Assembly (NCBI GenBank): GCA_944325785.1
Contig: CALVBN010000003.1
Coordinates: forward strand, 148,125 to 212,124
Reading direction: 5' to 3'
DNA from: Candidatus Gastranaerophilales bacterium
GTDB taxonomy: Bacteria > Cyanobacteriota > Vampirovibrionia > Gastranaerophilales > Gastranaerophilaceae
DNA length: 64,000 nt
The notes beneath the pieces are model-generated. The model had not been told where the DNA came from and ran no database searches. It saw only the letters and a list, made by a program, of their open reading frames with translations. The position numbers and the translations under genes are program-made. Positions 34,004 through 42,495 of the stretch are shown here, piece after piece. Position 1 is the stretch's first letter, and every line of letters begins with the position of its first letter.

Positions 34004-34813
34004 ATGGATTTAATGAAAGGGAAAAAGGGGATAATCTTTGGTGTGTCTAATACGCACGGGATTGCATACGCTATAGCCCAACAGTTATTTAATGCAGGTG
34101 CTGATATTGCTTTTACTTATGCAGGCGAAACAATGGAAAAAAGAGTAAGACCGCTTGCTGAAAGTATGAATGCAAAGCTTATTATGAATTGCGACGTAAC
34201 AAAAGAAGACGAAGTTGCAGCTGTATTTAAAGAATGTGAAAGAATATACGGCAAATTAGACTTTGTTGTTCATGCTGTAGCATTTGCTAACAGAGAAGAT
34301 TTACAGGGCAGATTTATTGATACGTCAAGAGCCGGATGGGATTTGGCTTTAGGTGTAAGTGCATATTCTTTAATTTCTTTGTGTAAGCATGCTGAACCGC
34401 TCTTGAATGAAGGTGCTTCTGTATTCGCTTTAACATATTTAGGTTCAGAATATGTTGTAGCTAACTACAATGTAATGGGTGTAGCAAAGGCTGCATTAGA
34501 ATCTTCAATGCGTTATTTGGCAGCAGATTTAGGCAAAAAAGGCGTAAGAGTTAACTGTATATCTGCAGGAGCTGTTAAAACTCTTGCTGCAAGCGGTATC
34601 TCAGGCTTTGGTAAAATGCTTAAGGCTGCTGTTGCAAAATCTCCGCTTCAAAGAAATGTCGCACTGGAAGATGTTGGTAAGGCTGGTTTATACTTGGCAT
34701 CAGATCTTTCTACCGGTACAACAGGTCAAATTCTATACGTAGATTGCGGCTGTCATGCAGTTTATGCATCTGTAGAAGAAATGGATTTGATTTCTAAAAG
34801 TATTGAAGCTTAG
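34004..34813 (+). CDS. fabI: Enoyl-[acyl-carrier-protein] reductase (NADH)
   Basis: 269 aa. It catalyses the last reduction in each cycle of fatty-acid elongation. FabI features: atypical SDR start 'MKGKKGIIFGVSNTHGIAYAIAQ', 'CDVTKEDEV', 'VHAVAFANREDL', the Tyr...Lys pair in 'YLGSEYVVANYNVMGVAKAALE' (Y-x6-M-x3-K), and the C-terminal 'YLASDLSTGTTGQILYVDCG'. This enzyme type is the target of triclosan. The ribosome site is GAGGAG. It is monocistronic, followed by a strong terminator. Confidence 0.95.
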   Translation: MDLMKGKKGIIFGVSNTHGIAYAIAQQLFNAGADIAFTYAGETMEKRVRPLAESMNAKLIMNCDVTKEDEVAAVFKECERIYGKLDFVVHAVAFANREDLQGRFIDTSRAGWDLALGVSAYSLISLCKHAEPLLNEGASVFALTYLGSEYVVANYNVMGVAKAALESSMRYLAADLGKKGVRVNCISAGAVKTLAASGISGFGKMLKAAVAKSPLQRNVALEDVGKAGLYLASDLSTGTTGQILYVDCGCHAVYASVEEMDLISKSIEA

Positions 34814-34825
34814 TTAAATTTTATA

Positions 34826-34861
34826 TGCCGGATTTTAACAGTCTTGAAAATCCGGCATTTT
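34826..34861 (+). terminator. fabI terminator
   Basis: TGCCGGATTTT, a 10-base loop, AAAATCCGGCA and TTTT, 13 bases past the stop codon. Confidence 0.92.
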
Positions 34862-34879
34862 AATATCGGGAGGATTATA

Positions 34880-35263
34880 ATGAAAAAAGTTTTGACCTTA
34901 TTATTTTTGTTGACAATGTTTTTTGCAGGTAAGCAGGCAGTTGGTGCGATGACTTATGATGAAGCAATGAGTCAAACAAAACCTTTTGTATTGTTGGTTT
35001 ATGCTCCTTGGGCAGACAATGTTGATACAGTGATGCAAAGTTTTAATAATATGCAGCAAAAGTACAGCAGTACTTATAACTTTGTAGCAATGAATATTGC
35101 AACAAAAGATGCCAAAAGTTTTAATAAAAAATATCATATTTATCCAAATCTGCCTTATATACTTTTGTATAAAGATAAAGGCAAGATTTCAAGATATTTA
35201 CAGCAAAATTGTATCTTAGATGATTCTTGTTTTGCTGAAAAACTTGATTTTTTTAGTAATTAA
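34880..35263 (+). CDS. Exported thioredoxin-fold protein lacking CXXC
   Basis: 127 aa from the ATG at 34880, which has GGGAGG just upstream. A Sec signal peptide is clear: MKKVLTLLFLLTMFFAGKQAVGA. Then a thioredoxin-like fold ('KPFVLLVYAPWADNVDTVMQ', 'FVAMNIATKDAKSFNKKYHI', 'PNLPYILLYKDKGKIS'). The usual WCxxC is WADNV, so the redox cysteines are gone and it cannot act as a thiol oxidoreductase; two cysteines near the C-terminus could form one disulfide. Perhaps a periplasmic chaperone or binding protein. It is convergent with the OMF gene, three bases apart. Confidence 0.75.
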   Translation: MKKVLTLLFLLTMFFAGKQAVGAMTYDEAMSQTKPFVLLVYAPWADNVDTVMQSFNNMQQKYSSTYNFVAMNIATKDAKSFNKKYHIYPNLPYILLYKDKGKISRYLQQNCILDDSCFAEKLDFFSN

Positions 35264-35266
35264 GTT

Positions 35267-36625
35267 CTATAACAAATCTGTTTTGGTGTAATCAATACCG
35301 CCTACAGCGTTATAAAGAGAAATTGTTGCAACTACATTATCAATCGTGGCTGCAATATTTCTTTGTCTTACGAGCAGGAGTTTTTCATTAGATTTCATTT
35401 CATCAAGCTTTGAGGAGTCCCCTGTTGTAAATTGCTTTTGTGCGAGTACATGTTTTTCTGTTTCAATTGAAAAATCATCATTAGATTTAATTAGATTTGC
35501 TTTTGTGGTTTTTGTTTCTACCAGAGCGTCATTTACTTCCTGTATTGATGTAAGAACAATTTTTTCATAATTTTCAATTGCTTTTTGGTATTCATATTTA
35601 TTTATGCGATAGCGCGCGAGTTTAAGTCCTCCGGTAAAAATATCCCAGCTAGGAGCAATCCCTATATTAGATAAAAATGTTTCCGGAGAAAATACCCGGT
35701 TCCATCTGTATGCATTGAAGCCTAGATTGCCATATAAAATAAATTTCGGGAGAAATTCTCTTCTTGCAATTTTTACATCTAGTCCGGTCTTTTTTACATA
35801 GCTTTCGGAACTTATTAAGTCCGGTCGGTATTGAATTACGGTTGTAGAGAGAGACTCCGGAGTTACAGGACAAGAAATTGAATCAAATTGAGAGTGTTCT
35901 ATTTCTTTATCTGTGTTGAGTCCCAGCAGAACAGTCAATTCATTATTAATAACTTTTCTGGTTTCTGTGATTTTATTTAATTCTTGCTCAAACTGAATAA
36001 GTATTTGCTTCTCATTTAACAGTTCTTTAATAGAAGCAAGTCCGCAGTTGTATTTTTTTTCTGTCATATTAACAATCTCTGTCTGCAGACTGATAATTTC
36101 TTTTAGATTTTTTTCAAGTTCGTCTGCTTTAATAAGATTATAGTAATTTGCTGCAAAACTTGAGGTTATGAAAATATAAGCTGCTCTTTCCTGCTGGTCA
36201 GCAATTTCTTTTTGTTTTTTTGCGCTTTTTCTGTTTAAATAATTCTGCCCCCAAATATCAATTTCATATGATGCGCTTAGAGGGAGCATGAATTCGTTTT
36301 GCGAATATTCCGGAATTATGACTGAGCCGAACTCTGTCTGCGCTCCGCTTAATACTCTTGATAAACTCCCGTTAAAACCGACCTGCGGTAATTGGTTTGC
36401 GCCTGCAAGCCTGATATTCTCGGAGGCTTGTTTAGACTTTAGAGAAGCTATCTTTAAGTCATGGTTATTATTGTATAAAGTCTGAAGGTGGTTAAGCAAT
36501 ATTTCGTCATTATAATTTTTCCACCAATCAAGATTAACATAATCCAGCTTATTGATTTTTTCTTTTGCCTGTACCGGTATTGCCAGTAATATAAAACAAA
36601 TTATTAAAATTTTTTTAATTGTCAT
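35267..36625 (-). CDS. TolC/OprM-like outer-membrane efflux channel
   Basis: 452 aa from the ATG at 36625 (MTIKKILIICF...), which begins a Sec signal peptide ending near QAKE; an upstream extension lies inside the operator region and is unsupported. Two OEP repeats are visible: residues ~60-250 and ~260-445 ('YRPDLISSESYVKKTGLDVKIARR', 'SWDIFTGGLKLARY'). There is no lipobox Cys. It forms the outer-membrane duct for the EmrAB pair encoded divergently. Expression is probably controlled by MarR through the shared operator. The presence of this gene shows a two-membrane envelope. Confidence 0.9.
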   Translation of the reverse strand: MTIKKILIICFILLAIPVQAKEKINKLDYVNLDWWKNYNDEILLNHLQTLYNNNHDLKIASLKSKQASENIRLAGANQLPQVGFNGSLSRVLSGAQTEFGSVIIPEYSQNEFMLPLSASYEIDIWGQNYLNRKSAKKQKEIADQQERAAYIFITSSFAANYYNLIKADELEKNLKEIISLQTEIVNMTEKKYNCGLASIKELLNEKQILIQFEQELNKITETRKVINNELTVLLGLNTDKEIEHSQFDSISCPVTPESLSTTVIQYRPDLISSESYVKKTGLDVKIARREFLPKFILYGNLGFNAYRWNRVFSPETFLSNIGIAPSWDIFTGGLKLARYRINKYEYQKAIENYEKIVLTSIQEVNDALVETKTTKANLIKSNDDFSIETEKHVLAQKQFTTGDSSKLDEMKSNEKLLLVRQRNIAATIDNVVATISLYNAVGGIDYTKTDLL

Positions 36626-36642
36626 CTTTACACTTATCCTTC

Positions 36643-36664
36643 TTGTGTTATTATAATAACACAA
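36643..36664. promoter_or_regulatory. 22-bp perfect palindrome, probable MarR operator over two -10 boxes
   Basis: TTGTGTTATTA joined to its inverse TAATAACACAA, in the 48 bp between the divergent OMF and marR starts. The centre holds TATAAT on each strand (36652-36657 plus, 36650-36655 minus), so a bound dimer would cover both -10 boxes. Possible -35 boxes: TTTACA (36627-36632) for marR and TTGCAT (36674-36679, minus) for the OMF. Confidence 0.85.
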
Positions 36665-36673
36665 AGGAATTTT

Positions 36674-37132
36674 ATGCAACAAGAAATTTTATTAAAACAA
36701 AAAATTGGTTTAAGATTATCACGTGCGGGTTTACTGTCAAAGGTATTTGCCGGGCAGGCGTTTACGCAGGCAGGCTTTGAACGGCGTCCGGAACAGTTTA
36801 CAGTTTTGTATGCGCTCAAGGAAAATGACGGAATGTATTTAAGACAGCTTGCAAATATAACATTTAAAGACCGTCCGAATATGACAAGAATAGTATCAAT
36901 TTTAGAATCTAACGGCTATGTTACTTCTGTTATAGAATCAGAAGGAAGACAGGTAAAAAAACTTTATATAACGGAAAAAGGAAAGCTAATTTGTGACGGG
37001 ATGCTTCCGGTAATATTGAGTGTATGGGAAACAATAGTTGAAGGTTTAACAGAAGAAGAAGTTGATTTTTTCTTAAAAACACTGGATAAATTAGAAGAAA
37101 ATATGCGAAATAAAATAGTATTACAGATTTAG
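36674..37132 (+). CDS. MarR-family transcriptional regulator
   Basis: 152 aa. Winged helix-turn-helix of MarR type: 'ERRPEQFTVLYALKENDGMYLRQLANITF', recognition helix 'DRPNMTRIVSILESNGYV', and wing 'SVIESEGRQVKKLYITEKGK'. MarR proteins are dimers that repress efflux operons and let go on binding a phenolic or similar ligand. The 22-bp palindrome directly upstream is the natural site, giving autorepression and control of the divergent OMF. First gene of a marR-emrA-emrB operon (8 bases to the next gene). The leader is very short, with AAAGGA. Confidence 0.93.
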   Translation: MQQEILLKQKIGLRLSRAGLLSKVFAGQAFTQAGFERRPEQFTVLYALKENDGMYLRQLANITFKDRPNMTRIVSILESNGYVTSVIESEGRQVKKLYITEKGKLICDGMLPVILSVWETIVEGLTEEEVDFFLKTLDKLEENMRNKIVLQI

Positions 37133-37140
37133 GTGAAGTT

Positions 37141-38232
37141 ATGGCAAAAAGACATGAAGACAAAAACGATAAAGAGTTCATAAAAAAGGCTAAGGCAAGA
37201 TTAAAGAAAAGACGTCCGGAGTATAAAAAGAAGCGTGTAATAGTACCTTCTATAACGGCAGTAATTCTTATAATAATAGGTATTATTGCGGCAATACATT
37301 CTACCTTTTATCAGTCAACAGATGATGCTTTTGTAGAAGGTCGATTGGTTTCGGTTGCTCCGAGGGTGTCAGCGCCTGTTATAAACTTGCTGGTAGATGA
37401 CAATGAGGAAGTTAAGGCCGGAACATTGCTGGTAGAATTAGATCCAAAAGATTTTGAAGTTGCACTTGCACAGGCAGAGGCAAAATTGGCAGAGGCAAAA
37501 GCCGGTTTAACGATGACAGAAAAGCAGGTGGATGAAAGCTCTTCTAAAGTGAATAAATCAGAAGAGGATATTTCTTCAGCGTTGTCTACACTAGAGTTTG
37601 CAGAAAAGGACTTTGCAAGGTATAAAGAATTATACAAGGATGGAATTGTCTCTAAACAGGATTATGAAAGAAGCAAGTCCGCATATGAGGTCGCAAGGGC
37701 TGAATATAATGCTTCACAAGAAAGTGCAATGGCATATAAACATGCTCTGGATTCCGGAAAAGCAAAGACTGTTGCAGATGAAGCTTTGATAAAGAGATTA
37801 GAGGCAGAGGTTGAGCAGGCTAAATTAAATTTGGAATATACAAAAATTTATGCACCTCAAGACGGCAAAATAGCCGCCAGAAGCGTAGAAAAAGGCAACT
37901 ATGTAAATGTCGGACAGCCGTTAATGAATATTGTTCCCGAACAGGTCTGGGTTGTTGCTAATTTTAAAGAAATACAGCTTACAAACATGAAACCTGGACA
38001 ACCGGTAAGAGTGAAGGTTGATACATACCCAAATAAAAGATTTAAGGCGCATGTAGAAAGCATACAGCGGGCTACAGGTGCAAAATCGAGTTTATTCCCT
38101 CCGGAGAATGCAGTGGGAAGTTATGTAAAGATTGTTCAGAGGGTTCCGGTTAAAATCGTTTTTGATGAAGATATTTCAAATTATAATATTGTTCCCGGCA
38201 TGTCAGTAGTTCCGAAGGTTAAAATTAAGTAG
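37141..38232 (+). CDS. emrA: EmrA/HlyD-type membrane fusion protein
   Basis: 363 aa. A basic cytoplasmic start, one membrane anchor at ~38-55 ('VPSITAVILIIIGIIAAIHS'), then a lipoyl half-motif 'VSVAPRVSAPVINLLVDDNEEV', a long coiled coil ~100-215, the second lipoyl half 'IYAPQDGKIAARSVEKGNYV' and the beta-barrel. It links the inner-membrane pump EmrB to the outer-membrane channel. The emrB start is one base after its stop plus spacer (38234), so they are coupled. Confidence 0.93.
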   Translation: MAKRHEDKNDKEFIKKAKARLKKRRPEYKKKRVIVPSITAVILIIIGIIAAIHSTFYQSTDDAFVEGRLVSVAPRVSAPVINLLVDDNEEVKAGTLLVELDPKDFEVALAQAEAKLAEAKAGLTMTEKQVDESSSKVNKSEEDISSALSTLEFAEKDFARYKELYKDGIVSKQDYERSKSAYEVARAEYNASQESAMAYKHALDSGKAKTVADEALIKRLEAEVEQAKLNLEYTKIYAPQDGKIAARSVEKGNYVNVGQPLMNIVPEQVWVVANFKEIQLTNMKPGQPVRVKVDTYPNKRFKAHVESIQRATGAKSSLFPPENAVGSYVKIVQRVPVKIVFDEDISNYNIVPGMSVVPKVKIK

Positions 38233-38233
38233 T

Positions 38234-39793
38234 ATGGCAGATGAAGTCGTTATAGAACAGAATGAAGAAGGACGGAAGATAAATCCATATATAGTGGCAA
38301 TTGCGGTATTGCTTCCTTCTTTTCTTGCGCTTGCGGCATCATCTGGAACAAATGTAAGCCAGCCCCATATTGCAGGGTTTTACGGTGCAACGCAGTACGA
38401 AACCAATACTGTTATTACCTGCTATATAATTTCAGGCGGTTTAATGCTTCCCGTTACGGGCTATCTTGTCCGGCTGATAGGTAAAAAACTCTTGTTTATG
38501 TACAGCATCATTGTATTTACTCTCGGCTGTTTCTTGTGCATAATCTCTCCTAACTTGATATCTTTAATACTTGCAAGACTTATTCAAGGTATCGGGAGCG
38601 GAAGCATTCTGCCTCTTTGCCAGGCAATATTGCTGGAAGTCTTTCCTCCGGAGCAGAGAGGCGTTGCAATGGGACTGTTCGGGGTTGCCGCTATGTTTTC
38701 ACCTCTTGCTGGTCCTTTTATGGGAGGTTATTTAACGGATAATTTTTCATGGCAGTGGATTTTTATTGTTAATATTCCGCTGTGTATTTTATCGCTTATT
38801 CTTGTTAAGTTTCTTGTTAATGATGATCCGCCGCCAAAGCTGAAGTATAACAAAAAATTTGATATAATAGGATATTCGTCTATCGTTATTGCAATGGCCT
38901 GTATGCAGATAGTTTTGGACAAAGGACAGCAGCATAACTGGTTTGATGAAACCTGGATTTGCTGGCTAACGGGGATTTGTATTTTTTCTTTTGTATTCTT
39001 TTATGTTTGGGAACTGGAGTATAAATATCCTGTCATTGATATAAGAGTTTTTAAAGACCGAAACTTTTTGTTTGCAACTATAGCAAGTTCATTTATAAAT
39101 GTGATGATATATTCGACTTTGCTTCTTGTGCCGATGTTTATACAAAGTCTTATCGGATATAGCCCTTCAATGTCAGGTTTAACTATGTTTCCGCGCGCTA
39201 TAATATGCTTTATAGGTTTGATAGTTGTGGGTGAAATCTCTAAGTATGTAGAAAGCCGAATTCTTGCGACAATAGGATTTGTCATAATGGCTGTATCTGT
39301 ATTAATGCTGACTCAGATGAACCCGCAGTCTTCTATGGAAAGTATTATATTGCCGAATATTCTTTTGTGTATAGGTGTTCCGACCGCGTTTGTTCCGATA
39401 ACGGCGCTCGCATTTCAAACCCTTCCGGCATCAAAAACGGCAGATGCAGCGTCATTGCATGCTTTGTTTAAGAATATCGTAACAGCAGTTGCAACATCAG
39501 CGGCTTCAACGTTTATTGCAAGAGTTTCGCAGGTTTATCAGAATTATTATGTTTCAAATCTGGCACCGCATAATCCGATGTTCAGACTGAAACTTGCAGC
39601 GTTGCAGACAAAATTCCTTCATTATTATCCGGCTGTAGCAGCCTCAAGAAAGGCAAACGGCATGCTGTATAAAGAGCTTTTAAATCAAGCAAGGCTCGGG
39701 GCTTTCTTTGATATTTTTACAGTACTTGCGCTGTTAATGATTATAATTATCCCGTTTATATTTATATTAAAAAATAAAACCAGCAAAAGTTAA
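38234..39793 (+). CDS. emrB: EmrB/QacA (DHA2) multidrug MFS transporter
   Basis: 519 aa with about 14 hydrophobic helices. Motif A-like 'GYLVRLIGKKLLF' and motif C-like 'GLFGVAAMFSPLAGPFMGGYLTD' mark an antiporter of the DHA2 type; 'RLIQGIGSGSILPL' is typical EmrB. A proton-driven drug exporter that works with EmrA and the divergent OMF. The loop 'YVSNLAPHNP' near 440 matches the periplasmic loop of EmrB proteins. Confidence 0.93.
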   Translation: MADEVVIEQNEEGRKINPYIVAIAVLLPSFLALAASSGTNVSQPHIAGFYGATQYETNTVITCYIISGGLMLPVTGYLVRLIGKKLLFMYSIIVFTLGCFLCIISPNLISLILARLIQGIGSGSILPLCQAILLEVFPPEQRGVAMGLFGVAAMFSPLAGPFMGGYLTDNFSWQWIFIVNIPLCILSLILVKFLVNDDPPPKLKYNKKFDIIGYSSIVIAMACMQIVLDKGQQHNWFDETWICWLTGICIFSFVFFYVWELEYKYPVIDIRVFKDRNFLFATIASSFINVMIYSTLLLVPMFIQSLIGYSPSMSGLTMFPRAIICFIGLIVVGEISKYVESRILATIGFVIMAVSVLMLTQMNPQSSMESIILPNILLCIGVPTAFVPITALAFQTLPASKTADAASLHALFKNIVTAVATSAASTFIARVSQVYQNYYVSNLAPHNPMFRLKLAALQTKFLHYYPAVAASRKANGMLYKELLNQARLGAFFDIFTVLALLMIIIIPFIFILKNKTSKS

Positions 39794-39893
39794 GTTTTGT
39801 AACATTTTTATAAAATAATGAAATTTTTGATAAGAAAAATACTTTATTAATATATAAGTTATATAAACGAAGATATCAAGAAAGGACAAAATT

Positions 39894-40046
39894 ATGTCAG
39901 TTGACAATGTACAAGGCTCTGGAAATGTACCTGTTTGGGCAGATATGCAAAGAAAAGATGCACAGCCGGAAACTGAACGCGAAAAGCTTCAGAAAACGGA
40001 CGTATGGACATATGCAGCACAGCAGGCAGGGGCATATATGAGCTGA
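39894..40046 (+). CDS. Small conserved-looking 50-aa protein
   Basis: MSVDNVQGSGNVPVWADMQR... to ...YAAQQAGAYMS. It is too short for usual gene callers, but has a good ribosome site (AAAGGA seven to eight bases upstream) and a strong terminator 22 bases after the stop. Polar, probably unstructured or one helix. The AT-rich upstream region could hold a promoter. It stands alone after the efflux operon. Function unknown. Confidence 0.65.
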   Translation: MSVDNVQGSGNVPVWADMQRKDAQPETEREKLQKTDVWTYAAQQAGAYMS

Positions 40047-40067
40047 TGAGGAGAAATTGTTTATTTT

Positions 40068-40103
40068 AAAAGATGTATTTTGTTAACAAAATACATCTTT
40101 TTT
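40068..40103 (+). terminator. Terminator after the 50-aa gene
   Basis: AAAAGATGTATTTTG-ttaa-CAAAATACATCTTTT then T-run: a 15-bp perfect stem. Confidence 0.9.
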
Positions 40104-40131
40104 GATATAATTTTTATGTGGAGATTTGTGT

Positions 40132-40683
40132 ATGAGAGAGTTTGAAAAGATGGTCGGCGGGGAAGATTATTTCCCGATGACTGATTATTTGGTAGGATTG
40201 CGCGACAAGGCTCGTGCGTTAGTCGGGGATTTTAATGCGGAGCGCGATGCAGGCAGACGTGAAGAAATTTTAAAGAGTCTTCTGGGTAAAACCGGCGAGG
40301 GATGCTATATTACCCCGAATTTTTTCTGTGATTACGGATGTAACATAGAACTGGGCGACAGGGTTTACTTCAATGCGAATTGTGTTGTGCTGGACTGTGC
40401 AAAAGTTACGATAGGGAGCGATACTTTTATTGGTCCTAATACTCAAATTTATACGCCGATTCATCCGCTGGATTATAAGACAAGAAATACTTTTATTGAG
40501 TCTGCAAAACCGATTTCTATAGGGAAAAACTGCTGGCTCGGAGGAAGTGTGGTTGTTCTTCCCGGGGTAAATATAGGCGACGGATGTGTAATTGGCGCAG
40601 GTGCTGTTGTCACAAAGGACATTCCGAAAAATTCGCTTGCTGTCGGAAATCCTGCCCGCGTAATAAGAGCTATTGAACAGTAA
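40132..40683 (+). CDS. Maltose/galactoside O-acetyltransferase-like protein (left-handed beta helix)
   Basis: 183 aa from the ATG at 40132, with GGAG eight bases upstream (an in-frame TTG six bases earlier is less likely). The MAT/GAT family layout is plain: N-terminal helical Mac domain (1-60), then hexapeptide repeats with 'CNIELGDRVYFNANCVVLD', 'DTFIGPNTQIYTPIHPLD' (catalytic His) and 'GKNCWLGGSVVVLPGVNIGDGCVIGAGAVVTKD', ending in 'GNPARVIR'. It transfers acetyl from acetyl-CoA to a sugar. A neighbour to the GH13 operon (convergent). Confidence 0.92.
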   Translation: MREFEKMVGGEDYFPMTDYLVGLRDKARALVGDFNAERDAGRREEILKSLLGKTGEGCYITPNFFCDYGCNIELGDRVYFNANCVVLDCAKVTIGSDTFIGPNTQIYTPIHPLDYKTRNTFIESAKPISIGKNCWLGGSVVVLPGVNIGDGCVIGAGAVVTKDIPKNSLAVGNPARVIRAIEQ

Positions 40684-40704
40684 AAGACCGGCAATGCCGG
40701 TCTT
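40684..40704. terminator. Bidirectional terminator between acetyltransferase and GH13 genes
   Basis: AAGACCGGC-aat-GCCGGTCTT begins right after the acetyltransferase stop codon. On the minus strand it is followed by TTTTA, so it serves the GH13 operon best. Confidence 0.75.
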
Positions 40705-40728
40705 CCTGCCTATTTATTTAATGTTTGC

Positions 40729-42495
40729 CTAGTTATTTACTTTTTGTTTGTAAACGTGTCCTTTTCTGTCTTTTTCAATATTTGGGGTATCGATTTCAAA
40801 GACATACGCATCACATGGCGCGAGGTTTACTTTTAGTTCGTTTGCGCTTACTTGAAATTCACTTGTGTCGCCATATTCCGGAACCATGTTCTTGAGCTTT
40901 TGATCTTCTTTTAACCCCGGAATTTCAATAACACCTGTTACATTTCTATTAGGATTTTTATTTGCAACAACAAGAATTGTTCTGCCGTTGTTATGTCTTG
41001 CATATGTTATAATCTGGTCATTTTTATCTTCACGTTTATTGAGTTCTATGAAACTGCTGTTTCTGTCAGCTAAAACGTCAAGATTTTCGCTTCTCATTTT
41101 AAGCGTACCGCGCATTACACGTTCTATATCAGGACTGTTTCCGCCCGGTTTTCTTGACAGATTGAATAATGCAAGCCTGTATCTGTGTTCATTCATTTCA
41201 TTATTTGGTCTGTCTGTGTATGTTTCGATATTGCTTTTGCCTCTGTATTTGTAATCGTAATAATCGCCGGTTTGGAAGCCGTCAATAAAATACGGGTTGC
41301 ACATCGGGATTGTTGCCTGCAGAATTGTTGTTAATTTGCAGTAATTTTCACCACCATGTATCATTGTAGAGCTGTCATCGTGAGTTAAGAATGAACCAAT
41401 GACGCTTTTTCCTGCCGGAAGTCTGTGAGATAAGTCTAAATTTAATTTAACATAGTCATTAAATTCAGAAGCACCTTTCCAGTCGTGGAAAATATGATAT
41501 TGTCCGTAATAATCATCAAAACCTGCTCTTAGTAAATCTTCCGGTCTGTCGAACGGCATATTTACCATCGGAGAAGCGCATTCATATGTGTAGCTTTCTG
41601 CAAGCCAGCCAAATTCCGGGTCTTTTTTGTGTGAATAGTTTATTAAGATGTCCCAAAATTCAGTCGGTTTCGCTCTTGCAACGTCAGCTCTGATACCGTC
41701 AATTCCTAAATCAATACAGGCATCAACGTATTGTTTATGCATTTCTAACAGCTTAGGATTTAATGTTCTTTGTGTTTCATCAGCCCACGGGTTAAACATT
41801 CTTATGTCTTCCCAGCCCTGCGGGGTTTTTTCTTCGCCGTTTCTGCCGTATGCCATTAATTCCGGTTCATCTTCAAACATATTAACAGAAGCACAGCTCG
41901 GAAGGTCAAGCATAACCTTTATGCCTCTTTGATGGCATGCGTCAATAAAAGCTTTGAATTGTTCATCCGGCGTCCTTGGGTCATTTTTATCAATAAGCAT
42001 CGGATCAATTGCCAGATGACCGTCTTCTGTTACATATTTAGCCGGAGAGTATATAGAACCTGCTGTTCCTTGTGCGTTTTTCTTGCCTGTAGGATGAATA
42101 GGCAGTACGTGAATTGTGTTGATTCCGTCATTTTTTAATTCATCCAATCTTGAGATGGCGCTTAAAAATGTTCCGTTCTTTTCACCGGTTGAGAGTGTAA
42201 CTATATCGTCATTGTTCAAATCTTGAGCCGTAAATGTTCTCATTACAATACCCATCATTACGGATTCGTTATTCTGAATCATTGAACGCAGATTATTTTT
42301 ATATGGTGTTTGTACATTTGAGTTTAGCTCAACCTTTTTAACTGCAGGAGTATTTATTCTGGCTAGATTGTCCAAATACTGGCTGCTTAATTTGTCATCA
42401 TATTGCTTTTGCACTTGCTTCTTCGGGGCTAAAGCTTGTGTATGATAATCTGATGCTCTAAAATTTAATGATGTAATGTTAGATAGTTTTATCAT
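40729..42495 (-). CDS. GH13 alpha-amylase family protein
   Basis: 588 aa. GH13 barrel with GIRADVARA near 268 (nucleophile Asp), WLAESYTY near 298 (acid/base Glu) and SFLTHDDSS near 370 (HD). Region I is unusual: VMLDLPSCAS near 197 in place of D-x-x-x-NH, a form seen in some glucan phosphate or maltosyl-transfer enzymes, so transfer chemistry is possible. A C-terminal beta domain follows. There is no signal peptide; the start 'MIKLSNITSLNFRASDYH' carries the N-terminal F-[KGNR]-[GA] motif. It overlaps the 856-aa membrane gene by 17 bases, so its product is made together with two membrane proteins. Confidence 0.87.
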   Translation of the reverse strand: MIKLSNITSLNFRASDYHTQALAPKKQVQKQYDDKLSSQYLDNLARINTPAVKKVELNSNVQTPYKNNLRSMIQNNESVMMGIVMRTFTAQDLNNDDIVTLSTGEKNGTFLSAISRLDELKNDGINTIHVLPIHPTGKKNAQGTAGSIYSPAKYVTEDGHLAIDPMLIDKNDPRTPDEQFKAFIDACHQRGIKVMLDLPSCASVNMFEDEPELMAYGRNGEEKTPQGWEDIRMFNPWADETQRTLNPKLLEMHKQYVDACIDLGIDGIRADVARAKPTEFWDILINYSHKKDPEFGWLAESYTYECASPMVNMPFDRPEDLLRAGFDDYYGQYHIFHDWKGASEFNDYVKLNLDLSHRLPAGKSVIGSFLTHDDSSTMIHGGENYCKLTTILQATIPMCNPYFIDGFQTGDYYDYKYRGKSNIETYTDRPNNEMNEHRYRLALFNLSRKPGGNSPDIERVMRGTLKMRSENLDVLADRNSSFIELNKREDKNDQIITYARHNNGRTILVVANKNPNRNVTGVIEIPGLKEDQKLKNMVPEYGDTSEFQVSANELKVNLAPCDAYVFEIDTPNIEKDRKGHVYKQKVNN

